Assembly (NCBI GenBank): GCA_947258465.1
Contig: CAMYIQ010000243.1
Span: forward strand, 1-10,782
Source: an uncultured Erythrobacter sp.
GTDB lineage: Bacteria > Pseudomonadota > Alphaproteobacteria > Sphingomonadales > Sphingomonadaceae
Direction: 5' to 3'
Length of the DNA stretch: 10,782 bases
The notes beneath the pieces are model-generated. The model was given only the letters and a program-made list of their open reading frames with translations, did no database searches and was not told the origin of the DNA. The translations under genes and the position numbers were made by a program. Below, piece after piece: positions 1-7,928 of this stretch (the stretch's first letter is position 1; each line of letters starts with the position of its first letter).

Positions 1-264
1 ATCATAAACAACCGTGCCTGTGCCGTTTACGGCGATCAGGTAGCATGGGAAGCCGCCACCGATTGAAGCCGTAGCCGACGCGCTTGAGCCTGCCGTGGCG
101 TCGACATCGACGGTCAGCGTACAATTGTACGCCCGCCCATCCTTCTGGACCGAAACTGCCCCGGAGAAGGTCGAAGTGCTCGCCGGCGTATAAGTATCGG
201 CCATTGCTGCCGGGGCGATAACAAGCGCCGCTGCACCTGCCATAATTCCTACGTTCTTTAACAT
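1..264 (-). CDS. Secreted protein of unknown function (3' part beyond the window edge)
   Basis: I do not recognise this family. The reading frame is open from an ATG at 264 to the window edge (88 codons, no stop seen), so the C-terminus is missing. Residues 1-22 form a clear Sec signal peptide: Lys3, a hydrophobic Ala/Val/Ile core and a likely AMA|D cleavage site at 22/23. The mature part is rich in Thr, Ser, Ala and Val in a pattern that suggests beta strands, and has two cysteines (Cys48 and Cys74) that could form a disulfide in the periplasm. The start is supported by a GGAGAGG Shine-Dalgarno (about 271-280) seven bases upstream. An ATG at 280 opens another frame but lies on the ribosome-binding site itself. 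Upstream lie a perfect 12-bp inverted repeat and a copy of the operator-like motif also found before the gene at 1242-2096. Function is unknown. An extracellular adhesin-like or stress-induced envelope protein is possible but unsupported. Confidence 0.7.
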   Translation of the reverse strand, partial: MLKNVGIMAGAAALVIAPAAMADTYTPASTSTFSGAVSVQKDGRAYNCTLTVDVDATAGSSASATASIGGGFPCYLIAVNGTGTVVYD

Positions 265-282
265 ATTCCATCCTCTCCATTG

Positions 283-316
283 TTTACTTGCATCTGAGCG
301 AATCGATGCAAGTAAA
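283..316. repeat. Perfect 12-bp inverted repeat upstream of the secreted-protein gene
   Basis: The arm TTTACTTGCATC (283-294) is exactly repeated in inverse as GATGCAAGTAAA (305-316), separated by 10 bases. It lies directly upstream of the Shine-Dalgarno of the leftward gene that starts at 264. If the promoter proposed at 316-343 is right, transcription would begin near 309, inside the right arm, which favours a DNA operator. If transcription starts further upstream, it would be a 12-bp RNA stem with a 10-base loop just before the ribosome-binding site. There is no T-run, so it is not a typical intrinsic terminator. Confidence 0.7.
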
Positions 317-343
317 GGGTAGGCGAGTCGACAATGATGTCAA
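316..343 (-). promoter_or_regulatory. Putative promoter with operator-like near-palindrome for the gene at 1-264
   Basis: Read on the minus strand, TTGACATCATTGTCGA occupies 343-328. It matches the near-palindrome at 2111-2126 (TTGACATCAATGTCAA) at 14 of 16 positions. Its first six bases are a consensus -35 box (TTGACA, 343-338). At 16-bp spacing comes TACCCT (321-316), a weak -10. The overlap of the motif with the -35 box fits repressor binding. The regulator is unknown and no TetR-like gene is in the window. The motif match is direct; the promoter role is inferred. Confidence 0.45.
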
Positions 344-666
344 TGTTGGTTATGAATGACGTTTTAACTCACTTGAGTAACTTCCGCAGGGGCCGGTCCC
401 AGTGGATCATCGCCTAAAACGCGGCCCGTTGAAGCGCGGCGTTGTTTACTGGCGGGTGATTTTTTTGTTCGGCGTGCGCTCCGTAATTGCCGGATCGGTG
501 CCGGTATTTGGGCCTGCCCGGCCGACACTATCGAGCTCTCCAACCTGGCTTTCGAGATCGATCTGCCTCAATCGTCACAATCCACCCAAACGATCCCCCG
601 ATGAGCCCGCGCCCGATCGGGACCGAACCTCTGTCATGAAAGGCAAACTTGCTGCTGTTGCAGCGC

Positions 667-1089
667 TTACTTCGCCCGCGTCCATATCTTGGTCCGGCAG
701 AACACCGCGACGCAGCCCTTGATCCTGAGCTTGCCATTGGACAGCAACGTTATCTTCGCCGAACGGGCGCCATCGCCTGTTTCCGGATCGTAGACCGGCC
801 CCCCGGACCATTCAGTCGGTCCGCCGGTTACGTCCCGCAGCACGACCAGGCCCTTGAGCTTGCGATTGCGGAGGCGAGGGTTGGAATTACGCTCGTCGCG
901 CTGATCTGGATTGGTGCGTAGTCGCGCCGCGTCGACGATCCTGCCGCAATAGGCGTCGCCGCAGCGGTAGATCTGCACTTTTCCGCCCTCACTGCCGGTA
1001 TTCCATACCCCAGTGATGCTCGCCCCCTGAGCCAATGCGGGGGTGCCGAGGGTGGCTGCTAGCGCCACTGCCAAGACTGCTTGTTTCAT
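667..1089 (-). CDS. DUF2147 family secreted protein
   Basis: A 140-residue protein that I assign to the DUF2147 family (PF09917), small exported proteins common in proteobacteria whose biochemical role is not established. Residues 1-20 are a signal peptide (MKQAVLAVAL core, likely cleavage after ALA20). The mature part starts with the family's ITGVWNT stretch (25-31), followed by a CGxxYCGRIV segment (43-52), an LKGL (78-81) core, a GGPVYDPETG segment (96-105) and a final GCVAVFCRTKIWTR stretch (125-138). Four cysteines (43, 48, 126, 131) could form two disulfides in the periplasm. The start at 1089 is chosen because the signal peptide begins there and AAGGA lies eight bases upstream; the frame is open further upstream without a good ribosome-binding site. 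It is separated from the hydrolase gene upstream by about 150 bp in which I see no regulatory signal, so it may be transcribed with it or on its own. Confidence 0.85.
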   Translation of the reverse strand: MKQAVLAVALAATLGTPALAQGASITGVWNTGSEGGKVQIYRCGDAYCGRIVDAARLRTNPDQRDERNSNPRLRNRKLKGLVVLRDVTGGPTEWSGGPVYDPETGDGARSAKITLLSNGKLRIKGCVAVFCRTKIWTRAK

Positions 1090-1241
1090 TGGGCTTTTCC
1101 TTCGGCGAAACCGCCTTTTGCGTGAGCGATTTCTCGCAGCAACGGTAATACCTGCCAGGATTGGGAGGCCAGGTTGACGTTCGGACGTGGTGCGACGGCG
1201 GGGAACCCGCTGAGGGCAATGGTTGCCTTGATCATAGCTCA

Positions 1242-2096
1242 TCACCCCGTCGACAAATCGTATCGCGCCTGCGTTTTGGCGAGCAAGTCGCGATCGTCGT
1301 GGTCCCATGGATGAAAACCGGGGCGATAATATCGGGCATATGGCACCATAATCCGCCGCAGGGCGCCGGGTGCCACCAGTAGGTATTTGAGGGTTTTCCA
1401 CCAGGTCTTCGGTGTGTTTATCCCGTCCTGGCGATAGAGCGAGGCCATGTTCGCGCCGATCACGCCCATCACCACCCAGGTTGCAATCATCATGGCCGCG
1501 ACGCGGACCAGATAGCGGCGCGTCCGCGACCAGCCCCCGGTCGCCAGCAGGAACGTGTCATAGGCCACGGCCTTGTGCTCGAGTTCTTCCACCGCATGCC
1601 AGCTCCAAAGCCGTCGCGCTTCCTCGGGCGCTCCGGCAAGATCCGCGCTATCGGCGGAAAGCAGGGCGTGGGCGAGAATGGCGGTGAAGTGCTCGAGCGC
1701 ACAGGTTGCGGCGAGTTTGCGGACATCGCTCCTTTTTTCATGGGAGGTCAGCGCACGCTTGGCTCTGCGTTCGAGCGCGGCGATGTTGTACCCTCCCTTG
1801 GCCGCGAAGGCGTTGAACTCGAGATGTTCGCGGCTGTGCACCGCCTCCTGACCGATGAAACTCTTGATCTGTGATTTGAGAGGTTCGCTTGCGAGCCCCT
1901 GAAAGCGGCGAACACTGTCCATGAAAAACCTCTCCCCTTCAGGGAAAGTCGATGACAGCGCATTGAAGAACGCGGTCGGCACCGGATCCCCGCCGTGCCA
2001 CCAGCGCTCAGCATCGGACGGCCCGGCCTCGAGTCGGAATTTAAGGTTCCGTACCGGAATTACGAGATTGTCCGGGCTTTTCGAAGGATAAGACAT
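1242..2096 (-). CDS. Predicted metal-dependent hydrolase (PF10118 / COG3687)
   Basis: A 284-residue protein of the predicted metal-dependent hydrolase family PF10118, an uncharacterised family in which a ferritin-like helical fold with a metal centre is suspected. Candidate metal ligands recur in helix-like segments: E53/E55 in FPEGERFF, QEAVHSREH (83-91), LEH (134-136) and WHAVEELEH (166-174). A hydrophobic segment around 198-217 may anchor it to the membrane. The real substrate is unknown. The start at 2096 is preferred over an in-frame ATG at 2117 because GGAG sits seven bases before it and because the likely transcription start (about 2118) leaves no leader for the earlier codon. Much longer in-frame extension is open but lies over the promoter and the neighbouring gene. 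Two operator-like motifs precede the gene, one over the -35 box and one over the -10/start region, suggesting repressor control shared with the gene at 1-264. Confidence 0.85.
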   Translation of the reverse strand: MSYPSKSPDNLVIPVRNLKFRLEAGPSDAERWWHGGDPVPTAFFNALSSTFPEGERFFMDSVRRFQGLASEPLKSQIKSFIGQEAVHSREHLEFNAFAAKGGYNIAALERRAKRALTSHEKRSDVRKLAATCALEHFTAILAHALLSADSADLAGAPEEARRLWSWHAVEELEHKAVAYDTFLLATGGWSRTRRYLVRVAAMMIATWVVMGVIGANMASLYRQDGINTPKTWWKTLKYLLVAPGALRRIMVPYARYYRPGFHPWDHDDRDLLAKTQARYDLSTG

Positions 2097-2110
2097 CGCT
2101 CGACTCCATT

Positions 2111-2152
2111 TTGACATCAATGTCAATTTAGGATGTTTGATGTCGGTGTCAA
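2111..2152 (-). promoter_or_regulatory. Promoter with two operator-like motifs for the metal-dependent hydrolase gene
   Basis: Two related 16-base elements lie here. TTGACATCAATGTCAA (2111-2126) has perfect 7-bp arms around a CA centre, and TTGATGTCGGTGTCAA (2137-2152) is identical at 12 of 16 positions; their starts are 26 bp apart. On the minus strand the second element provides a consensus -35 (TTGACA, 2152-2147). A TAAATT -10 follows at 16-bp spacing (2130-2125), partly inside the first element. Transcription would start near 2118, giving a leader of about 20 bases before the ATG at 2096. The layout is typical of repressor control, for instance by a TetR-type dimer; the regulator itself is not in view. 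Confidence 0.55.
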
Positions 2153-2305
2153 CGATATGTGATTTCGCGCGCAATCGGCGGGAATGCATGCTGTTTGGGA
2201 AAGGAGCTTGTGTTCGATCTGCAGCGGGAGACCGCACGGGCGCTTCATATTGGAGTGCACGCCTGCCAGGTCGGGCGGAGAGCTGCTGGCGGAGGGTGTG
2301 CGCGG
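2153..2305. other. Intergenic stretch between the channel gene end and the hydrolase promoter
   Basis: This is the 3' flank of the seven-gene leftward operon. Short frames cross it on the plus strand, but none has a ribosome-binding site and a recognisable product. No GC-rich hairpin followed by a T-run was found on the minus strand, so how the operon terminates is not evident. Confidence 0.4.
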
Positions 2306-2725
2306 TTAGCGGTCTTGCGAGCGCTGTTCGTGCATCATGGACCAGAAGATCTGGGCCGAGCAACTGATGAGCACGAAGCCCGCTAGCGCCTCGACGCCGG
2401 CGATTACGCGTAGATGGCCGGTCGGATAGATATCGCCCAGGCCGAGCGTCGTCATGGTCACGAGCGAAAAGTAGAAATGGTCCATCCAGCCGAGCGATTG
2501 CGTTCCGGCGAACGTGCCGAGCCCCCACACCACGCCGAGCTCAAATCCGGTGGCAAACAGGGAGACCACGAGGAGGTGGGAAAGGAGCACGAGAAGCGAG
2601 ATAGCCAACTTTACCGCAATGTCGTTGCGCTGTGCCAGCAATCGATGGCCCATACCGAGGCTGGCGAGATGAAGGCCCACCGAGAGCAGGAACAACGCTA
2701 TGGCAAGGCTGAGCGCGATCACCAT
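2306..2725 (-). CDS. Small potassium-channel-like membrane protein (Ion_trans_2 type)
   Basis: A 139-residue inner-membrane protein with the pore signature of two-helix K+ channels (PF07885). Hydrophobic helices lie at about 2-24 and 36-60. A pore helix and selectivity filter follow at about 84-98 (FSLVTMTTLGLGD), then an exit helix at about 106-128. The filter reads T-L-G-L-G-D instead of the textbook T-V-G-Y-G-D, a variant seen in many bacterial homologues, so K+ selectivity is likely but not certain. No cytoplasmic RCK/TrkA-N or cyclic-nucleotide domain follows, so the protein is little more than the pore module plus an extra N-terminal helix. The start at 2725 lies two bases after the stop of the upstream permease gene, which points to translational coupling as the last gene of the operon. 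Its tie to copper resistance is unclear; it may adjust membrane potential or K+ balance during metal stress (inference). Confidence 0.8.
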   Translation of the reverse strand: MVIALSLAIALFLLSVGLHLASLGMGHRLLAQRNDIAVKLAISLLVLLSHLLVVSLFATGFELGVVWGLGTFAGTQSLGWMDHFYFSLVTMTTLGLGDIYPTGHLRVIAGVEALAGFVLISCSAQIFWSMMHEQRSQDR

Positions 2726-2727
2726 CG

Positions 2728-4077
<1,350 letters not shown>

Positions 4078-4080
4078 CGC

Positions 4081-6291
4081 CTAGAGTTTCGCGCTTCGCA
4101 GCCGCAGCGAATTGAGTACCACCGAGATTGAGGAGGCGCTCATCGCGAAGGCAGCGAACATCGGGCTGATGAGGATGCCGAAAAAGGGGTAAAGCACGCC
4201 TGCTGCGACCGGCACGCCTGCTGCATTGTAGATCAGCGCGAAGAACAGGTTCTGTCGGATGTTGCGCATCGTTGCGCGGGCAAGCCGCCGAGCGCGGACG
4301 ATACCGTCCAGATTGCCCTTCACCAGCGTGATCCCGGCACTTTCGATCGCGACATCGGCACCGGTGCCCATGGCGATTCCGACATCGGCCTGAGCCAGGG
4401 CAGGCGCGTCGTTCACGCCATCACCGGCCATGGCGACCTTCGCGCCAGCCTGCTGCAATTCGCGGATGATCCGTGCCTTGTCTTCGGGCAGCACGTCGGC
4501 ACGCACCTCGTCGATCCCCAAACGCGCCGCCACGGCGTTCGCGGTACGCTCATTGTCTCCGGTCGCCATGATGATGCGTAGACCGAGCGTGTGCAGCTCC
4601 ACCAGCGCGGCGGGAGTCGTCTGCTTGACCGGGTCGGCGACCGCGACCAGCCCTGCGAGGGTCCCGTCGACACTCACGAACATGACCGTTTCGCCCTGGT
4701 CGCGACGCAGACCGGCTTTTTCCCGTGCGACAGTATCGCGTTCCACACCGATCAGGTCGAGCATGGCGGCGTTGCCCAGCGCGACGGCCCTGCCGCCAAC
4801 CGTGCCACGCACACCTTTCCCGGTGACCGCCTCGAAATCCTCGGCGGTCTGGGTCGGAATTTCGCGGGTTTCGGCGCCGCGCACAATGGCTTCGGCGAGC
4901 GGATGCTCCGACCCACGTTCGAGAGAGGCGGCAAGCGCCAGCACCTGTTCCTCGGCGAACCCCTCCTCGGGCAAAACCGCGACCAGTTGCGGCTTGCCCT
5001 CGGTGAGCGTGCCGGTCTTGTCGACGATCAGAGTGTCGATCGTTTCGAACCGTTCCAGAGCTTCGGCATTCTTGATCAGCACACCCACCTGAGCGCCGCG
5101 CCCGGTGGCGGTCATGATCGACATCGGTGTGGCCAGGCCAAGCGCGCAAGGACAAGCGATGATGAGCACCGCAACCGCCGCCACAAGCGCATATGCCAGT
5201 GGCGGCGGAGGTCCCCATATCGCCCAAGCGATGAAGGCGAGCGCCGCGATCGCGATCACCGCAGGCACGAACAGCCCCGCCACCTTGTCGGCATATTTCT
5301 GGATCGGCGCGCGCGAACGCTGGGCGGCGGCGACCATCTCCACGATCTGGGCCAGCATGGTATCAGCGCCGACACGCTGCGCTTCGATCACGAGGCTGCC
5401 GGTGCCGTTGATTGTCGCGCCCGTGACAGCGTCACCAACGGTCTTTTCAACCGGAACGGGTTCGCCGCTGATCATGCTTTCATCGATAGAGGAGCGGCCT
5501 TCGGTGACGGTGCCGTCAACCGGCACTTTCTCGCCCGGGCGCACGCGCAGCAGGTCTCCGACCGCGACATGGTCCAGCTCGATTTCTTCTTCGGTGCCAT
5601 CGGGGCGGATTACGCGGGCGGTCTTGGCGGCGAGATCGAGCAGGGCACGGATCGCCTTGCCCGTGCCCTCGCGCGCGCGCAGCTCCATCACCTGGCCCAG
5701 CAGAACCAGCGTGACGATCACTGCGGCGGCTTCGAAATATACGCCGACATGGCCTTCTGCATCGCGGAACCCGGCGGGGAATATTCCGGGCGCGATCACG
5801 GCCGTCACGCTGAACAGCCAGGCCGCGATAACGCCCATGGATATCAGCGAGAACATGTTGAGGTTGCGCGTGCGAAAACTGGTCCACCCGCGTACCATGA
5901 ACGGCCAGCCGCTCCACAGCACGACCGGCGTGCCGAGCACCAGTTCGAGCCACAGCGTGCCGCGCTCGCCAAGGATGTCCCGCACTTCGGGCACGCCGAG
6001 ATATGGCGCCATGGCGAGCACCAGCAGCGGGATGGTCAGAACCGTGCCAATCCAGAACCGGCGAGTGAAATCGACCAGTTCGGGATTCGGCTCGTCAACG
6101 GCCATGGCGGCCGATTCCAGCTCCAGACCCATGCCGCATAGCGGGCAACTGCCCATGCTGGTGCGGCGCACTTCGGGGTGCATCGGGCAGGTCCAGACCG
6201 GACCGTCGTAACCGGCGGGAACTTCGTCGTAACGCCCGTCGGTGGGTGCCGGTGTGTCGTGGCCCCCGTGGCAAGCGGAATGATCGCTCAT
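4081..6291 (-). CDS. Copper-translocating P1B-type ATPase with N-terminal heavy-metal binding domain
   Basis: A 736-residue P1B-type ATPase that pumps Cu+ out of the cytoplasm at the expense of ATP. The N-terminus is a His/Cys-containing stretch followed by a CPMHP...CPLCGM heavy-metal binding domain (Cys35, Cys49, Cys52), the type often called HMBD/YHS-like. The CxxC-bearing HMA domain of classical CopA is absent. Eight membrane helices are expected. Key motifs: SGEP actuator loop (275-278), CPC metal site in helix 6 (380-382), phosphorylated Asp424 in DKTGTLT, SEHPLAEA in the nucleotide domain (461-468) and GDGVNDAPAL (623-632). YN in helix 7 (688-689) and MxxSS in helix 8 (717-721) mark the copper/silver subgroup P1B-1. 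The start at 6291 is preferred because its ATG overlaps the stop of the preceding gene (ATGA); an upstream in-frame extension lies inside that gene. The name copA is used for this ATPase in some species but for the oxidase in others, so I give no symbol. Confidence 0.96.
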   Translation of the reverse strand: MSDHSACHGGHDTPAPTDGRYDEVPAGYDGPVWTCPMHPEVRRTSMGSCPLCGMGLELESAAMAVDEPNPELVDFTRRFWIGTVLTIPLLVLAMAPYLGVPEVRDILGERGTLWLELVLGTPVVLWSGWPFMVRGWTSFRTRNLNMFSLISMGVIAAWLFSVTAVIAPGIFPAGFRDAEGHVGVYFEAAAVIVTLVLLGQVMELRAREGTGKAIRALLDLAAKTARVIRPDGTEEEIELDHVAVGDLLRVRPGEKVPVDGTVTEGRSSIDESMISGEPVPVEKTVGDAVTGATINGTGSLVIEAQRVGADTMLAQIVEMVAAAQRSRAPIQKYADKVAGLFVPAVIAIAALAFIAWAIWGPPPPLAYALVAAVAVLIIACPCALGLATPMSIMTATGRGAQVGVLIKNAEALERFETIDTLIVDKTGTLTEGKPQLVAVLPEEGFAEEQVLALAASLERGSEHPLAEAIVRGAETREIPTQTAEDFEAVTGKGVRGTVGGRAVALGNAAMLDLIGVERDTVAREKAGLRRDQGETVMFVSVDGTLAGLVAVADPVKQTTPAALVELHTLGLRIIMATGDNERTANAVAARLGIDEVRADVLPEDKARIIRELQQAGAKVAMAGDGVNDAPALAQADVGIAMGTGADVAIESAGITLVKGNLDGIVRARRLARATMRNIRQNLFFALIYNAAGVPVAAGVLYPFFGILISPMFAAFAMSASSISVVLNSLRLRSAKL

Positions 6292-6566
6292 GCCGGATAC
6301 CGCTTTGCGAAGAAGCGATAGAGCGGAACGCCGATCAAGGCGATATACCAGCCATAGGCAAAGACACAGATCAGACCGGACAGAAATGCCGTCCAGGTCA
6401 ACCATTCGAAGCCGGGCAGGAGAGGCGCCCAAGCCGTCCACATGCGCAGCGCATCCGGCATCAGAAGACCGAAACCGATACAGATCAAATAGGAAATCGC
6501 CAGAAAGGTAGAAATCGTCCAGCCCCAGCGAAGTATTGCATTACCCGTCGTTTCCTGAATTGCCAT
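6288..6566 (-). CDS. DUF5676-like two-helix membrane protein
   Basis: A 92-residue inner-membrane protein that resembles the DUF5676 family, small proteins frequently encoded next to copper ATPases, with no proven function. Two long hydrophobic stretches (about 14-36 and 53-82) flank a Trp-rich turn. The second ends in the GWYIALIGVPLYRFF pattern that resembles the family's C-terminal helix. A strong Shine-Dalgarno (AAGGGGG, six bases upstream) selects the ATG at 6566. An in-frame ATG at 6599 adds 11 polar residues and overlaps the stop of the upstream small gene as ATGA, so both starts may be used. The gene's own stop overlaps the ATPase start by four bases, meaning the two proteins are almost certainly made together and may interact. 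The family assignment is by pattern, not by a search. Confidence 0.75.
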   Translation of the reverse strand: MAIQETTGNAILRWGWTISTFLAISYLICIGFGLLMPDALRMWTAWAPLLPGFEWLTWTAFLSGLICVFAYGWYIALIGVPLYRFFAKRYPA

Positions 6567-6595
6567 GTCATCCCCCTTGCTGTTGGCGTTCCGTG

Positions 6596-6778
6596 TCATG
6601 TCTTTTGTTGGCCGATTAAGTCCGACCGACGGGCAACTTGCGCTGCCACAAGGGCCGTTTCGTTGTCGGCCCTTGCGCTTTTATTTTCATCTATCATCGA
6701 GCGCGAGATCGTCCTGCCCTCATCCTTCTTGCAGCACTCCATCGTGCCGCCTTCGCGGTTTTGGCAGCATTTGGTCAT
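6596..6778 (-). CDS. Small Cys-rich protein with two CC pairs, putative copper-binding
   Basis: A 60-residue, soluble, charged protein with no signal peptide or membrane segment. Cys4-Cys5 and Cys15-Cys16, with nearby Met14 and Lys-rich flanks, make a compact soft-metal binding candidate in the first 20 residues (MTKCC...MECCKK). The rest is polar and probably disordered or helical. I do not recognise a named family. The start at 6778 is chosen because GGAG lies six bases before it; an ATG four codons upstream (6790) lacks such a site. Its stop overlaps an upstream in-frame ATG of the DUF5676-like gene, and it follows the DUF411 gene by 39 bp. Position and cysteines suggest a cytoplasmic copper buffer or a chaperone delivering Cu+ to the ATPase, which itself lacks an HMA domain. 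That role is inference. Confidence 0.65.
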   Translation of the reverse strand: MTKCCQNREGGTMECCKKDEGRTISRSMIDENKSARADNETALVAAQVARRSDLIGQQKT

Positions 6779-6817
6779 GTCGCTCTCCATTGCGATCAGC
6801 GACTATCGCGCGGCGTT

Positions 6818-7273
6818 TCAGCGGTAGCTGGCGTAGGTGCGGATGCCGGCCTTCCCGAAGGAAACGACCTTGTAGGGCTGGTAATGCTGTTCATGGCCCG
6901 GAGCTTCCATACCGGGTGAGCCAAGCGGCATTCCGGGCACGGCGATGCCGGTCACACCCTTGGGCTTTTCCTTCAGCAGGCGAGCTATTTCCTTGGCCGG
7001 GACATGGCCTTCGATCACGTAACCGGCCACGGTCATCGTGTGGCAGGATGCGAGGTTGGCGGGCACGCCTCTAGCCTTCTTGATTTGCGCCATGTCGGCG
7101 CGGTCGACCACCGCTATATCGACCTTGAGCTTGGCTTTCATTTGCTCGGCCCATTTGTGGCAGCAGCCGCAGTTCGGATCACGATACATGGTGTAAGTGG
7201 CAGCCTGCGCGGCCTGCGCCAGGGCTGCGAGCGACAGGGTGGTTGCGACCGCGAGGGACTTGAGCGTTTTCAT
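6818..7273 (-). CDS. DUF411 family periplasmic metal-binding protein
   Basis: A 151-residue exported protein of the DUF411 family (PF04214), which is linked to copper and silver resistance loci and thought to bind metal in the periplasm. Residues 1-24 are a signal peptide (cleavage likely after AQA24). The mature protein begins with the family signature YRDPNCGCCHKWAEQM (30-45) with Cys35, Cys37 and Cys38, then a thioredoxin-like region. A VPANLASCHTMTVAGYVIEGHVP stretch (70-92) carries Cys77 and His78. Near the C-terminus lies the usual AVPGMPLGSPGME segment (111-123), whose methionines may add metal ligands. The start has AAGGA seven bases upstream. It sits 19 bp after the DUF2231 gene and 39 bp before the CC-pair protein, within the same operon. 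Full length for the family, no odd features. Confidence 0.93.
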   Translation of the reverse strand: MKTLKSLAVATTLSLAALAQAAQAATYTMYRDPNCGCCHKWAEQMKAKLKVDIAVVDRADMAQIKKARGVPANLASCHTMTVAGYVIEGHVPAKEIARLLKEKPKGVTGIAVPGMPLGSPGMEAPGHEQHYQPYKVVSFGKAGIRTYASYR

Positions 7274-7292
7274 GTCTCGATCCTTGTTCTGT

Positions 7293-7928
7293 TCATAGTC
7301 CGAGGTGGTTGGGTCCGAAGACCATCTCGCCACCGAGATAGCCCTGGTAAAGAATGGCGGCTCCCAGCAGCGCCAGAAGAGCGCGCAGGGGTGTCAGCGA
7401 GGGGCGCGCTGTTGCCCACCAGGCGATCAGCGAGACGATTGCGATTGCCGTGCCGTTCCACCGATGCAGGCCGAGCGTTTCGGACCTGTCGGTCAGGCGC
7501 CAGCCTGCGGCAAACCAGCCGAGCACAGCAGCAAAGGTGGCGCCCAGTGCCCCGCCGGCGACAAGAACACGAATGCTCGTTTCCAGTCCGAGAGCTGGGC
7601 GGGCCAGCAATACAAGCTCGGCGAGAAACGCCGTCAGAAGCAAGGCGATCGGGAAATGCGCGGCAAAGGGATGCAGGCGGCCAAGGACGTCGGAGAGGGA
7701 GAGGGATCTATCCTCGACCGCCTGCGAGATGGCTGGGCCATCCAGCGTCTCGGAGGGTGCTGTTGCACCCGTCTCGATTGACGCCGCTGCCTCGCCATGC
7801 GTGGACGCCATAATTTCTGCCATTTCCGCGTCAGACATATCCTGCTGATGCGCTTCGTGGGCGAACGCGCCGGTGGCTGGACCCGCAAATAGCAGAGCGG
7901 CGAGAAGGGCGGAAAGAACGAGCTTCAT
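7293..7928 (-). CDS. DUF2231 family membrane protein, first gene of the copper operon
   Basis: A 211-residue protein with a signal peptide (1-23, AFA|H). A His/Met/Glu-rich periplasmic stretch with HEAHQQDM near the mature N-terminus (24-31) may bind metal. A four-helix membrane domain follows, with the DUF2231 hallmark GRLHPFAAHFPIALLL (83-98) in its first helix. Proteins of this family occur with cytochromes and copper genes, and the two histidines of the HP..HFP motif are candidate haem or metal ligands; the role is not settled. The start at 7928 is chosen because the signal peptide begins there, although no clear Shine-Dalgarno precedes it. An ATG at 7964 is in frame and would add 12 residues. 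It is the promoter-proximal gene of the leftward set and is divergent from the CnrYXH-like genes. Confidence 0.88.
   Translation of the reverse strand: MKLVLSALLAALLFAGPATGAFAHEAHQQDMSDAEMAEIMASTHGEAAASIETGATAPSETLDGPAISQAVEDRSLSLSDVLGRLHPFAAHFPIALLLTAFLAELVLLARPALGLETSIRVLVAGGALGATFAAVLGWFAAGWRLTDRSETLGLHRWNGTAIAIVSLIAWWATARPSLTPLRALLALLGAAILYQGYLGGEMVFGPNHLGL

Larger units (their letters stand above)
265..666. other. Gene-poor stretch with regulatory elements at its left end
   Basis: About 400 bp without a convincing gene. The left 80 bp hold the inverted repeat, operator-like motif and putative promoter of the leftward gene starting at 264. From about 390 to 666 short frames are open on both strands (for example plus 402-722), but none has a good Shine-Dalgarno with a recognisable protein. 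A plus-strand ATG at 636 begins with a signal-peptide-like run (MKGKLAAVAAL) but has no ribosome-binding site, is short and runs into the opposing DUF2147 gene. A decayed gene remnant is possible but cannot be shown. No strong terminator hairpin was seen downstream of the DUF2147 gene. Confidence 0.5.

Noticed and set aside
636..720. Plus-strand ATG with signal-peptide-like start (MKGKLAAVAAL), possible gene remnant
   Set aside because: No Shine-Dalgarno, ends within the 3' end of the DUF2147 gene, and the rest shows no family resemblance; probably chance.
402..722. Open plus-strand frame of 106 codons
   Set aside because: It has no ribosome-binding site and no recognisable domain, its composition is Arg/Pro/Ser-rich, and it runs into the opposing DUF2147 gene.
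4591..6141. Long plus-strand frame (516 codons) opposite the copper ATPase
   Set aside because: The minus strand encodes all P-type ATPase motifs here, and the plus frame gives a low-complexity His/Arg/Asp-rich product.
6565..7074. Plus-strand frame of 169 codons over the small Cys-rich and DUF411 genes
   Set aside because: Both minus-strand genes have ribosome-binding sites and family or motif support; the plus frame is Arg/Ser/Pro-rich and lacks any.
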